NCBI GenBank assembly: GCA_918797485.1
Contig: CAKKNE010000005.1
Coordinates: 4,836,001 to 4,900,000, forward strand
Reading direction: 5' to 3'
From: Pelagomonas calceolata
Taxonomy: Eukaryota; Sar; Pelagophyceae; Pelagomonadales; Pelagomonadaceae
DNA: 64,000 bases
Within the stretch, counting starts at the first letter, position 1. Each line of letters opens with the position of its first letter. Under the pieces are notes generated by a model that saw only the letters and a list, made by a program, of their open reading frames with translations, was not told the origin of the DNA and searched no databases. The position numbers were made by a program, and so were the translations under genes. Of this stretch, positions 8,583-16,511 are shown piece by piece.

Positions 8583-11500
8583 CTACTCGAAGAACAGCGC
8601 GAACTGTGCCACGTCCGCGCTCTGCGACGCGTAGGCGAACTCGGAGAACGCCGGTCGCGCCCCCGCCTCCGCGCGCCGCCGGCCCTCCGCGACGAAGTCC
8701 TGCGTGGTCACGTCCTCGACCGCGGCCGCGTGGTCGGCGCCCGCCGCCTGGGCCGCCATCGCGTCGGCGTCGCGCAGCGCGAGCCGCGTCGTGTGCGCCT
8801 GCACCAGCGAGATCTGCCACCACTCCACGTCCAGGACCTTGCGCACGTCGCTCCGCGACCGCCCCGCCGCGAGCGCCGCCTTTATGGCCGCGAAGACGTG
8901 GGGCCCGCCGACGTCCTCCTCGAAGCGCGCCCAGTCGTAGGCCAGGCCCCGGTCGACGGCCTCGCTCAGGTAGTTGTACACCGTCCCGATCTTGATGGAC
9001 TTGTCCGCCGCGATGGCTTCAGCCGTCTTACCAAACAGGAAGTAGTCGTCGTAGGCGGCCTGCTTCGCCGGCTGGACGTGGCCGACCTGGGGCCGCGCCG
9101 CGACGGGGTCGCGCCACGCGACGGCGGACCTCCGCGGCTTGCACTCCAGTTCCGGCTGGGACTCCGGGGGCGTCTCGCCCGCCGGCATCACGGGCGGCAC
9201 GCTGTCGGCCGCGCGGTTCGTCACGTCGCCCAGCGCCGTGGGCGACGCCCGCGCCGCGAGCATCGAGAAGACGCGGAAGGAGGCGTAGGCGTCGAGCGCA
9301 GCGTAGTCGCGCTGCTCGGCCGTCAGCGGGTAGGCCTCCCAGTCGCCCGTGCGCGTCCGGGCCGGCTTCGGCAGCAAGCACTTCAGCGCCGTCGCCACGA
9401 GGTCCGCGAGGCCCCGGTTGCCCGGCAGGTGCACGGCGTCCGCGAGGTCCCGCAGGTCGACGACGGGCGCGACCTTCTTCTCCAGCGCGTAGTCCGTCGA
9501 TAGCTTCCGCGCGTCGTTCCGCGCGCCGACGCCGACCTTCAAAATCGTCGGCGACGCTAGCAAAAAGGCGAGGCGCGGCGGCACCTTGCCGAGCTTCGAC
9601 ACGTGGAAGACGCAGGCGTAGTCGTGCGCCGCGAGCTGGACCGTGGCGACCTTGCGCGGCGGGCAGCCCGCCTCGTAGGTCACCTTCCACTCGACGTCGA
9701 AGCCCAGGACGGCGTCGACGCGGGGCCAGCGGCCCTTCTGCGTCCGGCAGCACCGCTGGAGCTTGGCGCAGGCGTCGGCCGCGTCGCTCAACGTCGCGGC
9801 GTACTCCACGACGCCCGTGAACTTGAGCGCGCGCGTCGGCGGCGACGCCGCCGCCGCCCAGGGCGCCCGGGACCGCTTGTCGCCCCTTTTCTCCGGCGAC
9901 CGGTGCGTCGACGGCCGCTTCTGGAGGAGCGTCTTCGGGTCGAGCGGCGGCGACGGGCCCGTCAGCGGCGACGCGGGGACGCCGGCCTTCTCCTCTTTTG
10001 GCACTTGCTTGCCCCAGGCCGACGGTTCGGTCAGCGACGACACGGCGTCCATGGACGGCGGCCGCGGCGGCGCTTTCGGCGCGTCGTCGTCGTCGCTCGA
10101 GTCGCTCGCGTTCGCGTCGAACCAGGCCCGGACGGCCGCGCGCGGGTCGCCGCCCGGGCGGCAGTGCTCGCGGAAGCCGGCCTGCGTGAGCTTGCCCGGC
10201 GGCTTTTGCGCCTCGTCGATCTTCTTGTACTCCGCGCCGAGGTTGCGGCCGTCGGCGGTCTCGTAGAACGAAGCGGCCGGCGGCTGCGCGACGGGCGGTC
10301 GCTTGCGTGCCTCGTCGATCTTCTTGTACTCCGCGCCAAGGTTGCGGCCGTCCGCGGTCTCGTAGAAAGAAGCGGCGGGCGGTCGCGGCGCGACGGCCGA
10401 GAGCCGGAGCGCCGAGGTGTCGGCGGCCCCGGCCTTGACGCCGGCGGCCGGCGTCGGCGCGCGGCGCGGCGCCGCTTCCGTGGGCGGCGGCGACGCCTCG
10501 GGCGCGGCGCCGCCGCGGCGGAACCCGGGCGGCGCCGGCGTCGGCGGCCGGCCTCCGCGCGCTGCGGGCGCCACGGGCGGCGGCCCCCGCGGGGCGACGG
10601 GCCGCAGGCCGCCGGGCAGCAGCACGGCGGCGCCACGGCGGGCGGGCGCCGCGCCCGGCGCTGGGGCCGGCGCGGACGCCGGTGGCCGCGCGCGCGCCGC
10701 GGCGAGCGCCTTTCGCTCCGCCTCGCTGTGGAAGAGAGCCCGCGCGTCGGGCCGTTCGGGCACGCCGTCGTGACCGCCGGCCGGCGGCGGCGGCGACGAG
10801 AAGTCCATCAGGTCCTGGCTGCACTGCGGCTCAGGAGTCGGCGGGCACAGCACCGACGGCTGCGGCGGTGCTACTGCTGGCGCCGGCGTCGGCGCCGGCG
10901 CGGCGCGCGGCGCGACTTGCGGGGGCCCGCGGCGCCGCGGCGCAACCTTCGCGACTTCCGCCAGGATGTACTCTATCACTCCTTTCTGCCGCGGGTCTGT
11001 CGCCGACTTTGCCGCCGCGGTCATGCCCTGCACGTCGGCGCTCGCCGCGTGCTCGAGCGCGAAGCGCAGCTGATCATCAAATCCCGGGCAGACGGCGTAG
11101 AAGTCGCCCGCCCGCGCGGCCCGCCGATGCGCGGCCCACGCGTCGCCCTCGTCCTCGGCGTCCCACTCCGTCTCGAGCGTCGTCTGCTGCTGCGGCATCG
11201 CGACTTGCGGGATTGCGACCTTGGGTGGCCCGCGTCTCTGCTGCAGCGGCGCGACGGGGGGCGGGCCGCGCCTCGGTGGCGCTGCGGCCTTCGGCGGCTT
11301 CGGCGCCGTCGGTTTGGGCGCTTTGGGCGCGGGCGCCGCGGGCGGCGGCAGGCGCTGGAGCGAGTCGGCCTTCGGCGGCGCCGCGGCGCGCGGTTGCGGC
11401 AGTGGCGCTTTGCGCGCGGGCGGCGCGGCGGTGCGCGGTTGCGGCGGCACTGCTCGTGGCACCGGCGGTGCCGCCTTGCGCGCGGGCGCCGGCGCGGCCA

Positions 11501-11648
11501 GCCGCGCGAGGCTTTCGGCCCGCGCCGGCGGCACCGGCTTAGGCGCGGGCTTCGGCTCGCCGCTCGTCCACGCCGCGCCCGCGTCCCGCTCGGCCGCGAT
11601 CACTGACGCTAATAGGCTCTCGTCGTCGAAGCCGTCGTCGCTGGCCAT
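8583..11648 (-). CDS. DEDDy 3'-5' exonuclease (WRN/RNase D type) with C-terminal HTH
   Basis: 1021 aa, intronless. Residues 1-570 are low-complexity Pro/Ala/Arg-rich and likely disordered. They include a perfect tandem repeat of about 30 residues (AASFYETADGRNLG...IDEA twice). Around 600-800 lies the exonuclease: GFDVEWKVTYE (ExoI Asp/Glu), GVGARNDARKLSTDY (ExoII Asp), and DYAALDAYASFRVF (ExoIII Tyr and Asp), the WRN-type DEDDy set. After it, AYDDYFLFGKTAEAIAADK through GTVYNYLSEAVDRG matches the HTH_40 helix-turn-helix found at the end of WRN-like helicases. No helicase motor is present. A role in DNA repair or replication-fork processing is inferred from the family. The long plus-strand open frame 9603-11606 is an antisense GC artefact. 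Confidence 0.8.
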   Translation of the reverse strand: MASDDGFDDESLLASVIAAERDAGAAWTSGEPKPAPKPVPPARAESLARLAAPAPARKAAPPVPRAVPPQPRTAAPPARKAPLPQPRAAAPPKADSLQRLPPPAAPAPKAPKPTAPKPPKAAAPPRRGPPPVAPLQQRRGPPKVAIPQVAMPQQQTTLETEWDAEDEGDAWAAHRRAARAGDFYAVCPGFDDQLRFALEHAASADVQGMTAAAKSATDPRQKGVIEYILAEVAKVAPRRRGPPQVAPRAAPAPTPAPAVAPPQPSVLCPPTPEPQCSQDLMDFSSPPPPAGGHDGVPERPDARALFHSEAERKALAAARARPPASAPAPAPGAAPARRGAAVLLPGGLRPVAPRGPPPVAPAARGGRPPTPAPPGFRRGGAAPEASPPPTEAAPRRAPTPAAGVKAGAADTSALRLSAVAPRPPAASFYETADGRNLGAEYKKIDEARKRPPVAQPPAASFYETADGRNLGAEYKKIDEAQKPPGKLTQAGFREHCRPGGDPRAAVRAWFDANASDSSDDDDAPKAPPRPPSMDAVSSLTEPSAWGKQVPKEEKAGVPASPLTGPSPPLDPKTLLQKRPSTHRSPEKRGDKRSRAPWAAAASPPTRALKFTGVVEYAATLSDAADACAKLQRCCRTQKGRWPRVDAVLGFDVEWKVTYEAGCPPRKVATVQLAAHDYACVFHVSKLGKVPPRLAFLLASPTILKVGVGARNDARKLSTDYALEKKVAPVVDLRDLADAVHLPGNRGLADLVATALKCLLPKPARTRTGDWEAYPLTAEQRDYAALDAYASFRVFSMLAARASPTALGDVTNRAADSVPPVMPAGETPPESQPELECKPRRSAVAWRDPVAARPQVGHVQPAKQAAYDDYFLFGKTAEAIAADKSIKIGTVYNYLSEAVDRGLAYDWARFEEDVGGPHVFAAIKAALAAGRSRSDVRKVLDVEWWQISLVQAHTTRLALRDADAMAAQAAGADHAAAVEDVTTQDFVAEGRRRAEAGARPAFSEFAYASQSADVAQFALFFE

Positions 11649-11902
11649 CGTAGCGTGGTATGTGGGCGCTGCGCTGGGCCTGGGACCGCTGCGCTAGTCC
11701 CTAGCGCGCGGCGCGCGTAGTTTGTACCGTTCCGCGCCGCAAGCGCACAGTGGCTGTTCCCGGCCGCTGGTGGAAATCTGTTGACGGCGCGGCACAGCGC
11801 TACAGCGCCCACACAGCTGGGACCAGCTGGCAAGCTCAGTAGCGAATCTGTGCCGATGGTGAGCCGTCAGAGTCGATGAAAGCGAGTCCCGCTCCCTTTC
11901 CC

Positions 11903-11924
11903 GCTAGTGTCTTGCACCACTAGC
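11903..11924. repeat. GCTAGC near-palindrome
   Basis: GCTAGTGTCTTG followed by CACCACTAGC. It lies 255 bp upstream of the exonuclease start. Confidence 0.6.
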
Positions 11925-11940
11925 TGAATGCACAGATAAA

Positions 11941-11983
11941 CTCCCCCCCAGGGGCTCCGCCCACTAGTCCTAGCACCGTAACA
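11941..11983. repeat. 43-bp interspersed repeat, copy 1
   Basis: Starts CTCCCCCCCAGGGGCTCCGC and ends CACTAGTCCTAGCACCGTA. It is almost identical (about 2 differences in 43) to 59030-59072, and its right two thirds recur at 18870-18900. It sits between 15-bp direct repeats, so it may be a small insertion. Confidence 0.55.
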
Positions 11984-12005
11984 TCGACTTCATGCACAGA
12001 TAAAC

Positions 12006-13646
12006 TTAAGCCTCCCCACCGTCAACCGCGGAAAGATGCAGATGCACCGACCCGAGCCGTCTCGCCTGCTCCTGGCTATGCGTCACGACGACGAGCGCGC
12101 CGGGGAACGCCGACAGGGACGCTTCGACGAGGGCCGTCGTCGCCGCGTCGCAGGCGCTCGTCGGCTCGTCTAGGAGCAAAACGTCCGGCGCGAGCGCGAG
12201 CGCGATCGCCAGGTTCGCCCGTTGGGCTTCGCCGCCCGAAAGCGACGCCCAGGGCGCGCCGAGCTTCTCCGTGGGGAGCCGCCAGCTCTCCGCGTAGCTC
12301 TCGATCGAGGACCGCACCTGGACCGGGTCGCGGTGCCGCTGCGCGCCGAAGGCCAGCACCTGGTCCAGGTGGTCGCGCGGGCTGCCGGCGACGGTGGGCC
12401 GGTCCTGGCTGACGAACGCCACGCGCGCGCGGTAGGCCGGCGGTGGTCCGTCGAAGCCCGCGAGGCGGCCGCCCGTCGCGGGCACGAGCTTCGCCAGCGT
12501 CTTCAGCAGCTGCGTCTTGCCGGCGCCGGTCTCGCCGGTCAGGGCCGTGCGGCCGCCCCGCCGCAGCTCGAGCGAGCACGTCAGGTTCGTGAGGGCGACG
12601 ACCACGTTTTCCGCCTTTAAGAGGACCTCGCCGGTCGACGCGGTCCCGCGCACGACGCTCACGGCGTACGCGCGCGGTTGGGGTTCGTCCTTCGCCACGA
12701 CGTCGTCGGCGATCGGCGCGTAGGCCCGGCCCGCGAAGGACGCCCTGAGAAGGGCGACGCTTCGTACCGCCGCGTCCCGCAGGAATAGAAGGAAGGAGAC
12801 GAGTATGTCGCGGCGCTGCGCCGGCGGCCGCGGCGCCAGCGCGCCGCGGCGGAGCGCGTGCCGCGCCGTGTCGAACGCCGCCGTCGACGCCAACCCTAAC
12901 AACACCAGCGTCGTGAGGCACGACGCCGCGCAGACCAAGTACATGATCATGACCTGGTAGCAGCCGGCGACGACGGGCGGCTGGCCCCCCAGCATCTGGC
13001 CCGTCATCATGCCCGGCATCATCACGAGCCCCATGACGGCCATGCTGTTCAGCGTCGGCGTCAGCGCGGCCGTCGTCGCCGAGCGCAAGGACGGCAGTGC
13101 CGCCTCGCGCCACGTCGCGCCGCGGGCGAGCGCGAGCTCGACGACGTCCGCGCGCTCCGCGACGTCCGTGAGGAACGCGCCGCAGCCCAGCGCCGTCGCC
13201 GTGAGCACATTGCCCACGACCATGCCCGACACGGGCACGACGTACTTGGCGTCCCACGGCGGGCTCAGCGCGAGGACGAACACCGCCGCGTAGAGGATCA
13301 CCGTGCCCGCGCCGCACGCGAACGCGGCGGCGAAGTGGAGCCGCAGGCCCGCGTAGCCGTACTTCAGGCGCGACGACGCCTCCTTCGCCGCGAGGGCGAC
13401 TATTAACGAGAGGTAGGCGACGATGAGTCTCGGGTCGTTGCGGCCGAAGAGCGGCTCGAGCACGAACGCGCAGAGGATAAGGAGCTGGACCGCGCACCGC
13501 GACGCGGAGACGACGATTCTGCCGGCGAGGTCCAACCTTAACGCGTGCGACGCCGCGATGACGAATATCAACAACAACGCGCAAGCGAATAAATGCGTAA
13601 CACCGAGTTGCTGGATGGCGGCCTGGTGCTTTTGCGCTGCTACCAT
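12006..13646 (-). CDS. Single-chain FetB-FetA type ABC transporter
   Basis: 546 aa. The N-terminal half (about 1-270) is a UPF0014/FetB permease with several membrane segments and the family hallmark VMMPGMMTGQMLGGQPPVVA. The C-terminal half is an ABC ATPase: Walker A ALTGETGAGKTQLLKTLAK, Q-loop VAFVSQDRP, signature LSGGEAQRANLA, Walker B VLLLDEPTS and switch VVVTHSQEQA. In E. coli FetA and FetB are separate polypeptides (iron homeostasis under peroxide stress); plant STAR1 and STAR2/ALS3, linked to aluminium tolerance, are also separate. Here they are fused permease-first in one intronless frame. The exported substrate is not evident from sequence. The ATG at 13646 is the only good start. 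Confidence 0.88.
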   Translation of the reverse strand: MVAAQKHQAAIQQLGVTHLFACALLLIFVIAASHALRLDLAGRIVVSASRCAVQLLILCAFVLEPLFGRNDPRLIVAYLSLIVALAAKEASSRLKYGYAGLRLHFAAAFACGAGTVILYAAVFVLALSPPWDAKYVVPVSGMVVGNVLTATALGCGAFLTDVAERADVVELALARGATWREAALPSLRSATTAALTPTLNSMAVMGLVMMPGMMTGQMLGGQPPVVAGCYQVMIMYLVCAASCLTTLVLLGLASTAAFDTARHALRRGALAPRPPAQRRDILVSFLLFLRDAAVRSVALLRASFAGRAYAPIADDVVAKDEPQPRAYAVSVVRGTASTGEVLLKAENVVVALTNLTCSLELRRGGRTALTGETGAGKTQLLKTLAKLVPATGGRLAGFDGPPPAYRARVAFVSQDRPTVAGSPRDHLDQVLAFGAQRHRDPVQVRSSIESYAESWRLPTEKLGAPWASLSGGEAQRANLAIALALAPDVLLLDEPTSACDAATTALVEASLSAFPGALVVVTHSQEQARRLGSVHLHLSAVDGGEA

Positions 13647-13815
13647 GGTAGATGCGGTGGTCCTGCCTTTGAGTTGTCTGGTGATATGGAGAGCTATTTA
13701 TGCGACTGAGCCTGGGTTTGCGAGATGGTGCTATTGGAGCTTGCTATTGCAGCTCGCTGCTGTTGTTTGGTCTCCCTTCAAGGCTGTCGTGGCGACCAAA
13801 AACACGAGGTGTGTG

Positions 13816-13840
13816 GCTATAGCGGGCGTAAGACACTAGC
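13816..13840. repeat. GCTAGC near-palindrome
   Basis: GCTATAGCGGGCG followed by TAAGACACTAGC. It lies 170 bp upstream of the FetB-FetA start. Confidence 0.55.
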
Positions 13841-13853
13841 TTTACGGACCTAC

Positions 13854-14297
13854 TTACCCATCGCTAGGAAGCGCGTCGTTCAGCGCCTTCGCGCGCGCCG
13901 CGAGCGCGTCCGCCGCCGCCTTGTCCTTCCGTCGCAGCAGCGCGAATTCCTTCGCGAGGCGCTTCGTCGCCGCCGCGCGCTCCGAGCCGCCGAGCGATGC
14001 ATCGATGCGGTCGGCGACGAAGAGGCTGAGCGCGCTGTGCCGGACCTTCGACGTCCCCTTCGGTATCGCCTTTATCTCCGGCTCCGGCGGCTCCTCGCGA
14101 GCCTCGATCTCGCGCACGCTGACGAGCGACTTGTCGTTGAACGACACGCGGCGGCCGTTTTTCCTTGCGGAAGGGGCTCCGCCCCCGCGGTCGCGCGCCC
14201 AGGCGTGGATGTCGACGCCAGAAGTCGCGTAGGCGAGGCCGAGGCTCACGAGGCGCTCGTCGTGGAGCAGCGGGTGGTCCGTGATGCGTTCGACCAT
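13854..14297 (-). CDS. Hypothetical protein with RVxF (PP1-docking) motif, 147 aa
   Basis: Not recognised as a known family. Around residue 50 it has NGRRVSFNDKSLVSVREIEA, an RVSF element followed by basic and Val-Arg residues, the usual form of a protein phosphatase 1 docking site. The rest is a helical segment rich in Ala, Lys and Arg. No signal peptide. If the motif is used, this would be a PP1 regulatory subunit; that is inference. It starts at the ATG at 14297, head to head with the selenoprotein gene. Confidence 0.6.
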   Translation of the reverse strand: MVERITDHPLLHDERLVSLGLAYATSGVDIHAWARDRGGGAPSARKNGRRVSFNDKSLVSVREIEAREEPPEPEIKAIPKGTSKVRHSALSLFVADRIDASLGGSERAAATKRLAKEFALLRRKDKAAADALAARAKALNDALPSDG

Positions 14298-14521
14298 CGC
14301 TACGAGTAATCGTGCACGGTAGGCGCCGTGCGGCGGTGCAACTTATGGGCGCCGCAAGCAAAAAGAGGGCCGGTGCAGGGAGGCTGCCCCAATCGTTTTT
14401 TAGAGGGTGGGCGCGGCACGATCGCTGGAAGATCGAATGACGCGGTCACTGTGGCTGTGTGCCTGCCGCCGATGGCGTGTTAAGGCAGCTGTGCGGCCGC
14501 GTCGTCTGCTTCTCGTCTTTT

Positions 14522-14543
14522 GCTAGTGTCTTACACCGCTAGC
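14522..14543. repeat. GCTAGC near-palindrome
   Basis: GCTAGTGTCTTACA followed by CCGCTAGC: perfect 6-bp family ends and the common TGTCTTACA core. It lies in the divergent spacer 225 bp from one start and 113 bp from the GPx start. Confidence 0.65.
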
Positions 14544-14655
14544 AAGCATCCGTGGAGTCGCTCGATTGAGGCCCTGCGGGGCTGTGCGGTGCTTTGTGGT
14601 GCTGTGCGCAAGCGGTGCGAACCTCTGCTTGCAGGGCGCACCACCTGCGCGAACT

Positions 14656-15315
14656 ATGGCGGCCCGCCATGCGCCGCCATCGCGCACCTGCGCCGCACTG
14701 CTCCTAAATATCGCACTGCTGGCCGGCGCCCAGAACAACCACGCGAGCTGCAGCGACTGGGCGGCCACCGGCGAATGCGAGAACAACCCTGGCTACATGC
14801 TCACCAACTGCAAGGACGCCTGCGACCTCCAGACGATGGAGGTCGCCGCGTCGTTCTACGACTTATCAGCCGAAACGGCGTCGGGAGGATCGCTGGACTT
14901 TGAAACGTTACGCGACAAGGTCGTCCTGATCACGAATGTCGCGAGCGAATGAGGCAAGACGGACGCGCACTACTCCGAGATGGTTCGATTACACGCGGAG
15001 CTGGGCGCGTCCGGCCTCGAGATTTTAGCGTTCCCGTGCAACCAGTTCGGGAACCAGGAGCCCCAGGCCGCGCGCGACGTCGAAGCGCGCATCCGGAAGC
15101 GGTACGGCGTCGCGTTCCACGTCATGGCCAAGGTCGACGTCAACGGTCCCAATTCCCACGCCGTCTTCCGGTACCTCAAGCACAAGACGCCCAAGGTCCC
15201 GCGGATCTCCTGGAACTTCGGCGTCTACTACGTCGTCGGCCGGGACGGCTACGCGCGCGCCTTCCCGGACACGTCGCCCGCACTGCTGTCCGAAGCCATC
15301 CGCGCCGAGCTCTAG
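14656..15315 (+). CDS. Selenocysteine glutathione peroxidase with ShKT domain
   Basis: 219 aa if the in-frame TGA at 14950-14952 is read as selenocysteine (residue 99). MAARHAPPSRTCAALLLNIA plus LLAGAQ is a signal peptide. Then a six-Cys ShKT domain (CSDWAATGECENNPGYM...CKDACDL), then the GPx fold: KVVLITNVASE-U-GKTDAHYSEM, the position where GPx enzymes carry Sec in NVAS(Q/E)UG. Downstream LAFPCNQFGNQEP supplies the catalytic Gln and RISWNFGVYYV the Trp/Asn of the tetrad. Both sides of the TGA are in one frame and conserved, so this is not a pseudogene. The enzyme reduces hydroperoxides with thiol donors and is likely secreted or endomembrane. An ATG at 14566 could add 30 residues but would hide the signal peptide. 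A candidate SECIS follows the stop. Confidence 0.9.
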
Positions 15316-15321
15316 GTCAGG

Positions 15322-15385
15322 ACCGGGCTGCCGCTCGTGACGCCGCAGCGCACGCCACCGCGCGTTGCGGCCGACCCGCGCAGTC
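15322..15385 (+). promoter_or_regulatory. Candidate SECIS element of the GPx mRNA
   Basis: The 3' UTR contains GTGA at 15337-15340 and GA at 15373-15374, spaced to form a SECIS quartet. Between them CCGCAGCGC pairs with GCGTTGCGG (nine pairs, one G-U), closing a loop ACGCCACC that carries a CC where SECIS loops have AA or CC. Below the quartet CTGC and GCAG can pair. Folded by eye only. Confidence 0.6.
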
Positions 15386-15416
15386 GTTCCCGAACTAGTA
15401 AGTGTGCTGTGAATTA

Positions 15417-16103
15417 CTAGTCGGGCGATGCCTCGAAGCGCCGCAGCGCCGCGTTGCGGATGAGGGCCCGTTTGCCGGGAGCCATCTCCTGCGACTCGAA
15501 GCGCACCGAGGGGGGCGGCGTCCGCGCGCGCGACAGCGTCGGCGAGTCGGTCCCGCCGAGCGCGTTGCCCCTCCCGGAGAAGGCCCGCGGCAGCGGCGCC
15601 GTCAAGGGCTGGCGATCGGCCGGCGCCCCCGTCGTCGGGTCGCGGTGCCTCTCCTGAGCCGGCACGAGGCATGCCACGCAGCTCCCGACCGTCGCGGCCC
15701 GGTTCACCCAGCCCGGCGTGTGCCGCCCGCACAGCGCGAAAACCAAAGCGTCCGTGAAGTGGTTGCAATTCCTCTGCACGAGATCGTAGGCCGACGCCGG
15801 GAAGCGGCCCCGCAGCTCGTCGACGGCGCGCCCCAACGCCTGCAGCGACTCGGCCTGACCCATAACGTAGCTACCTCTAAACCGCGCGACGCCCGGGTTC
15901 TGCGCGGCGCTCCGCGGCCGCGCGTCGCCGATGCCGTAGCCCGCGCCGTACGAGTACTCTCGCCCGTCGACCTCGACGCCCGTGTGGTAGAGGCCCAGGC
16001 CGAGCGCCGACAGGAACTCGTTGCCCGGGCTGTCGAGGTCGTAGACGTTGAGTTTCACGGTCACGCCCGCTGGCTGGCGGCCACCGGGCCAGAGGGCTCT
16101 CAT
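15417..16103 (-). CDS. DeSI-like PPPDE isopeptidase
   Basis: 228 aa. PPPDE-superfamily thiol peptidases (DeSI1/2) remove SUMO or ubiquitin from substrates. The domain occupies about residues 10-140: VKLNVYDLDSP, GLGLYHTGVEVDGREYSYG (catalytic His) and YDLVQRNCNHFTDALVFALC (catalytic Cys in NCNHF). The remaining 80 residues are Pro/Arg-rich and probably disordered. The ATG at 16103 is used; upstream in-frame codons lack an ATG. Its stop is about 100 bp from the convergent GPx stop, so the two 3' UTRs nearly touch the SECIS. Confidence 0.87.
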   Translation of the reverse strand: MRALWPGGRQPAGVTVKLNVYDLDSPGNEFLSALGLGLYHTGVEVDGREYSYGAGYGIGDARPRSAAQNPGVARFRGSYVMGQAESLQALGRAVDELRGRFPASAYDLVQRNCNHFTDALVFALCGRHTPGWVNRAATVGSCVACLVPAQERHRDPTTGAPADRQPLTAPLPRAFSGRGNALGGTDSPTLSRARTPPPSVRFESQEMAPGKRALIRNAALRRFEASPD

Positions 16104-16121
16104 TTTGTGATCTGTTTTCAA

Positions 16122-16511
16122 CCGCTTGCCGCGTCGGCGGCGTATTTAGCGCTCAGTTTTCGTGTGGCCCAGCTGGCTTATGAGCTTGTGGCGGCTCTCG
16201 CTGGGCAGGAATCGCTGTAGCGGTGGGCGTAGCGTATCGAACTGGTGTATGAGACCCCCAAACAATTCGCTAGCGGCACTAAGACACTAGCAAAAAGCAG
16301 GTCGTCCGCTTTACAGGCCTTGTTACGGCCCTGTGGCGCCCAGGTGACGCTACAGCCGTGTAACTGCGCTGCAGAACCAGCGCTGCGGGCTGGAGGCTGG
16401 AAACCGCATCTCTAGGCGCCGCGCTGCGCCACAGAGAACCGTCCGCGTCCTCAGCCTCGTCGGCGCGGCCGTCGGCGCGGCACGCCGTCGGCGCGCCCCA
16501 CGCCTATAACG
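16122..16511. other. Divergent promoter region
   Basis: Spacer between the DeSI-like and Wss1-like genes; it holds the palindrome at 16269. Apart from that I see no gene, repeat or clear promoter motif. Confidence 0.4.
16269..16291. repeat. GCTAGC near-palindrome
   Basis: GCTAGCGGCACTA followed by AGACACTAGC. It lies 166 bp upstream of the DeSI-like start and 220 bp upstream of the Wss1-like start. Confidence 0.65.

Larger units (their letters stand above)
11649..12005. other. Intergenic region with two repeat families
   Basis: Spacer upstream of the exonuclease and downstream of the FetB-FetA gene. It holds the palindrome at 11903 and the 43-bp repeat at 11941. The latter is bracketed by a 15-bp direct repeat ATGCACAGATAAACT at 11928-11942 and 11992-12006, the second copy reaching into the stop codon of the ABC gene. 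No gene seen. Confidence 0.5.

Noticed and set aside
9603-11606. 667-codon plus-strand open frame antisense to the exonuclease
   Set aside because: Composed almost only of Arg, Gly, Ala and Leu, with no motif; a GC-driven shadow of the minus-strand gene.
14950-14952. In-frame TGA as a disabling stop in GPx
   Set aside because: It lies at the catalytic Sec position with conserved flanks and a SECIS-like 3' UTR.
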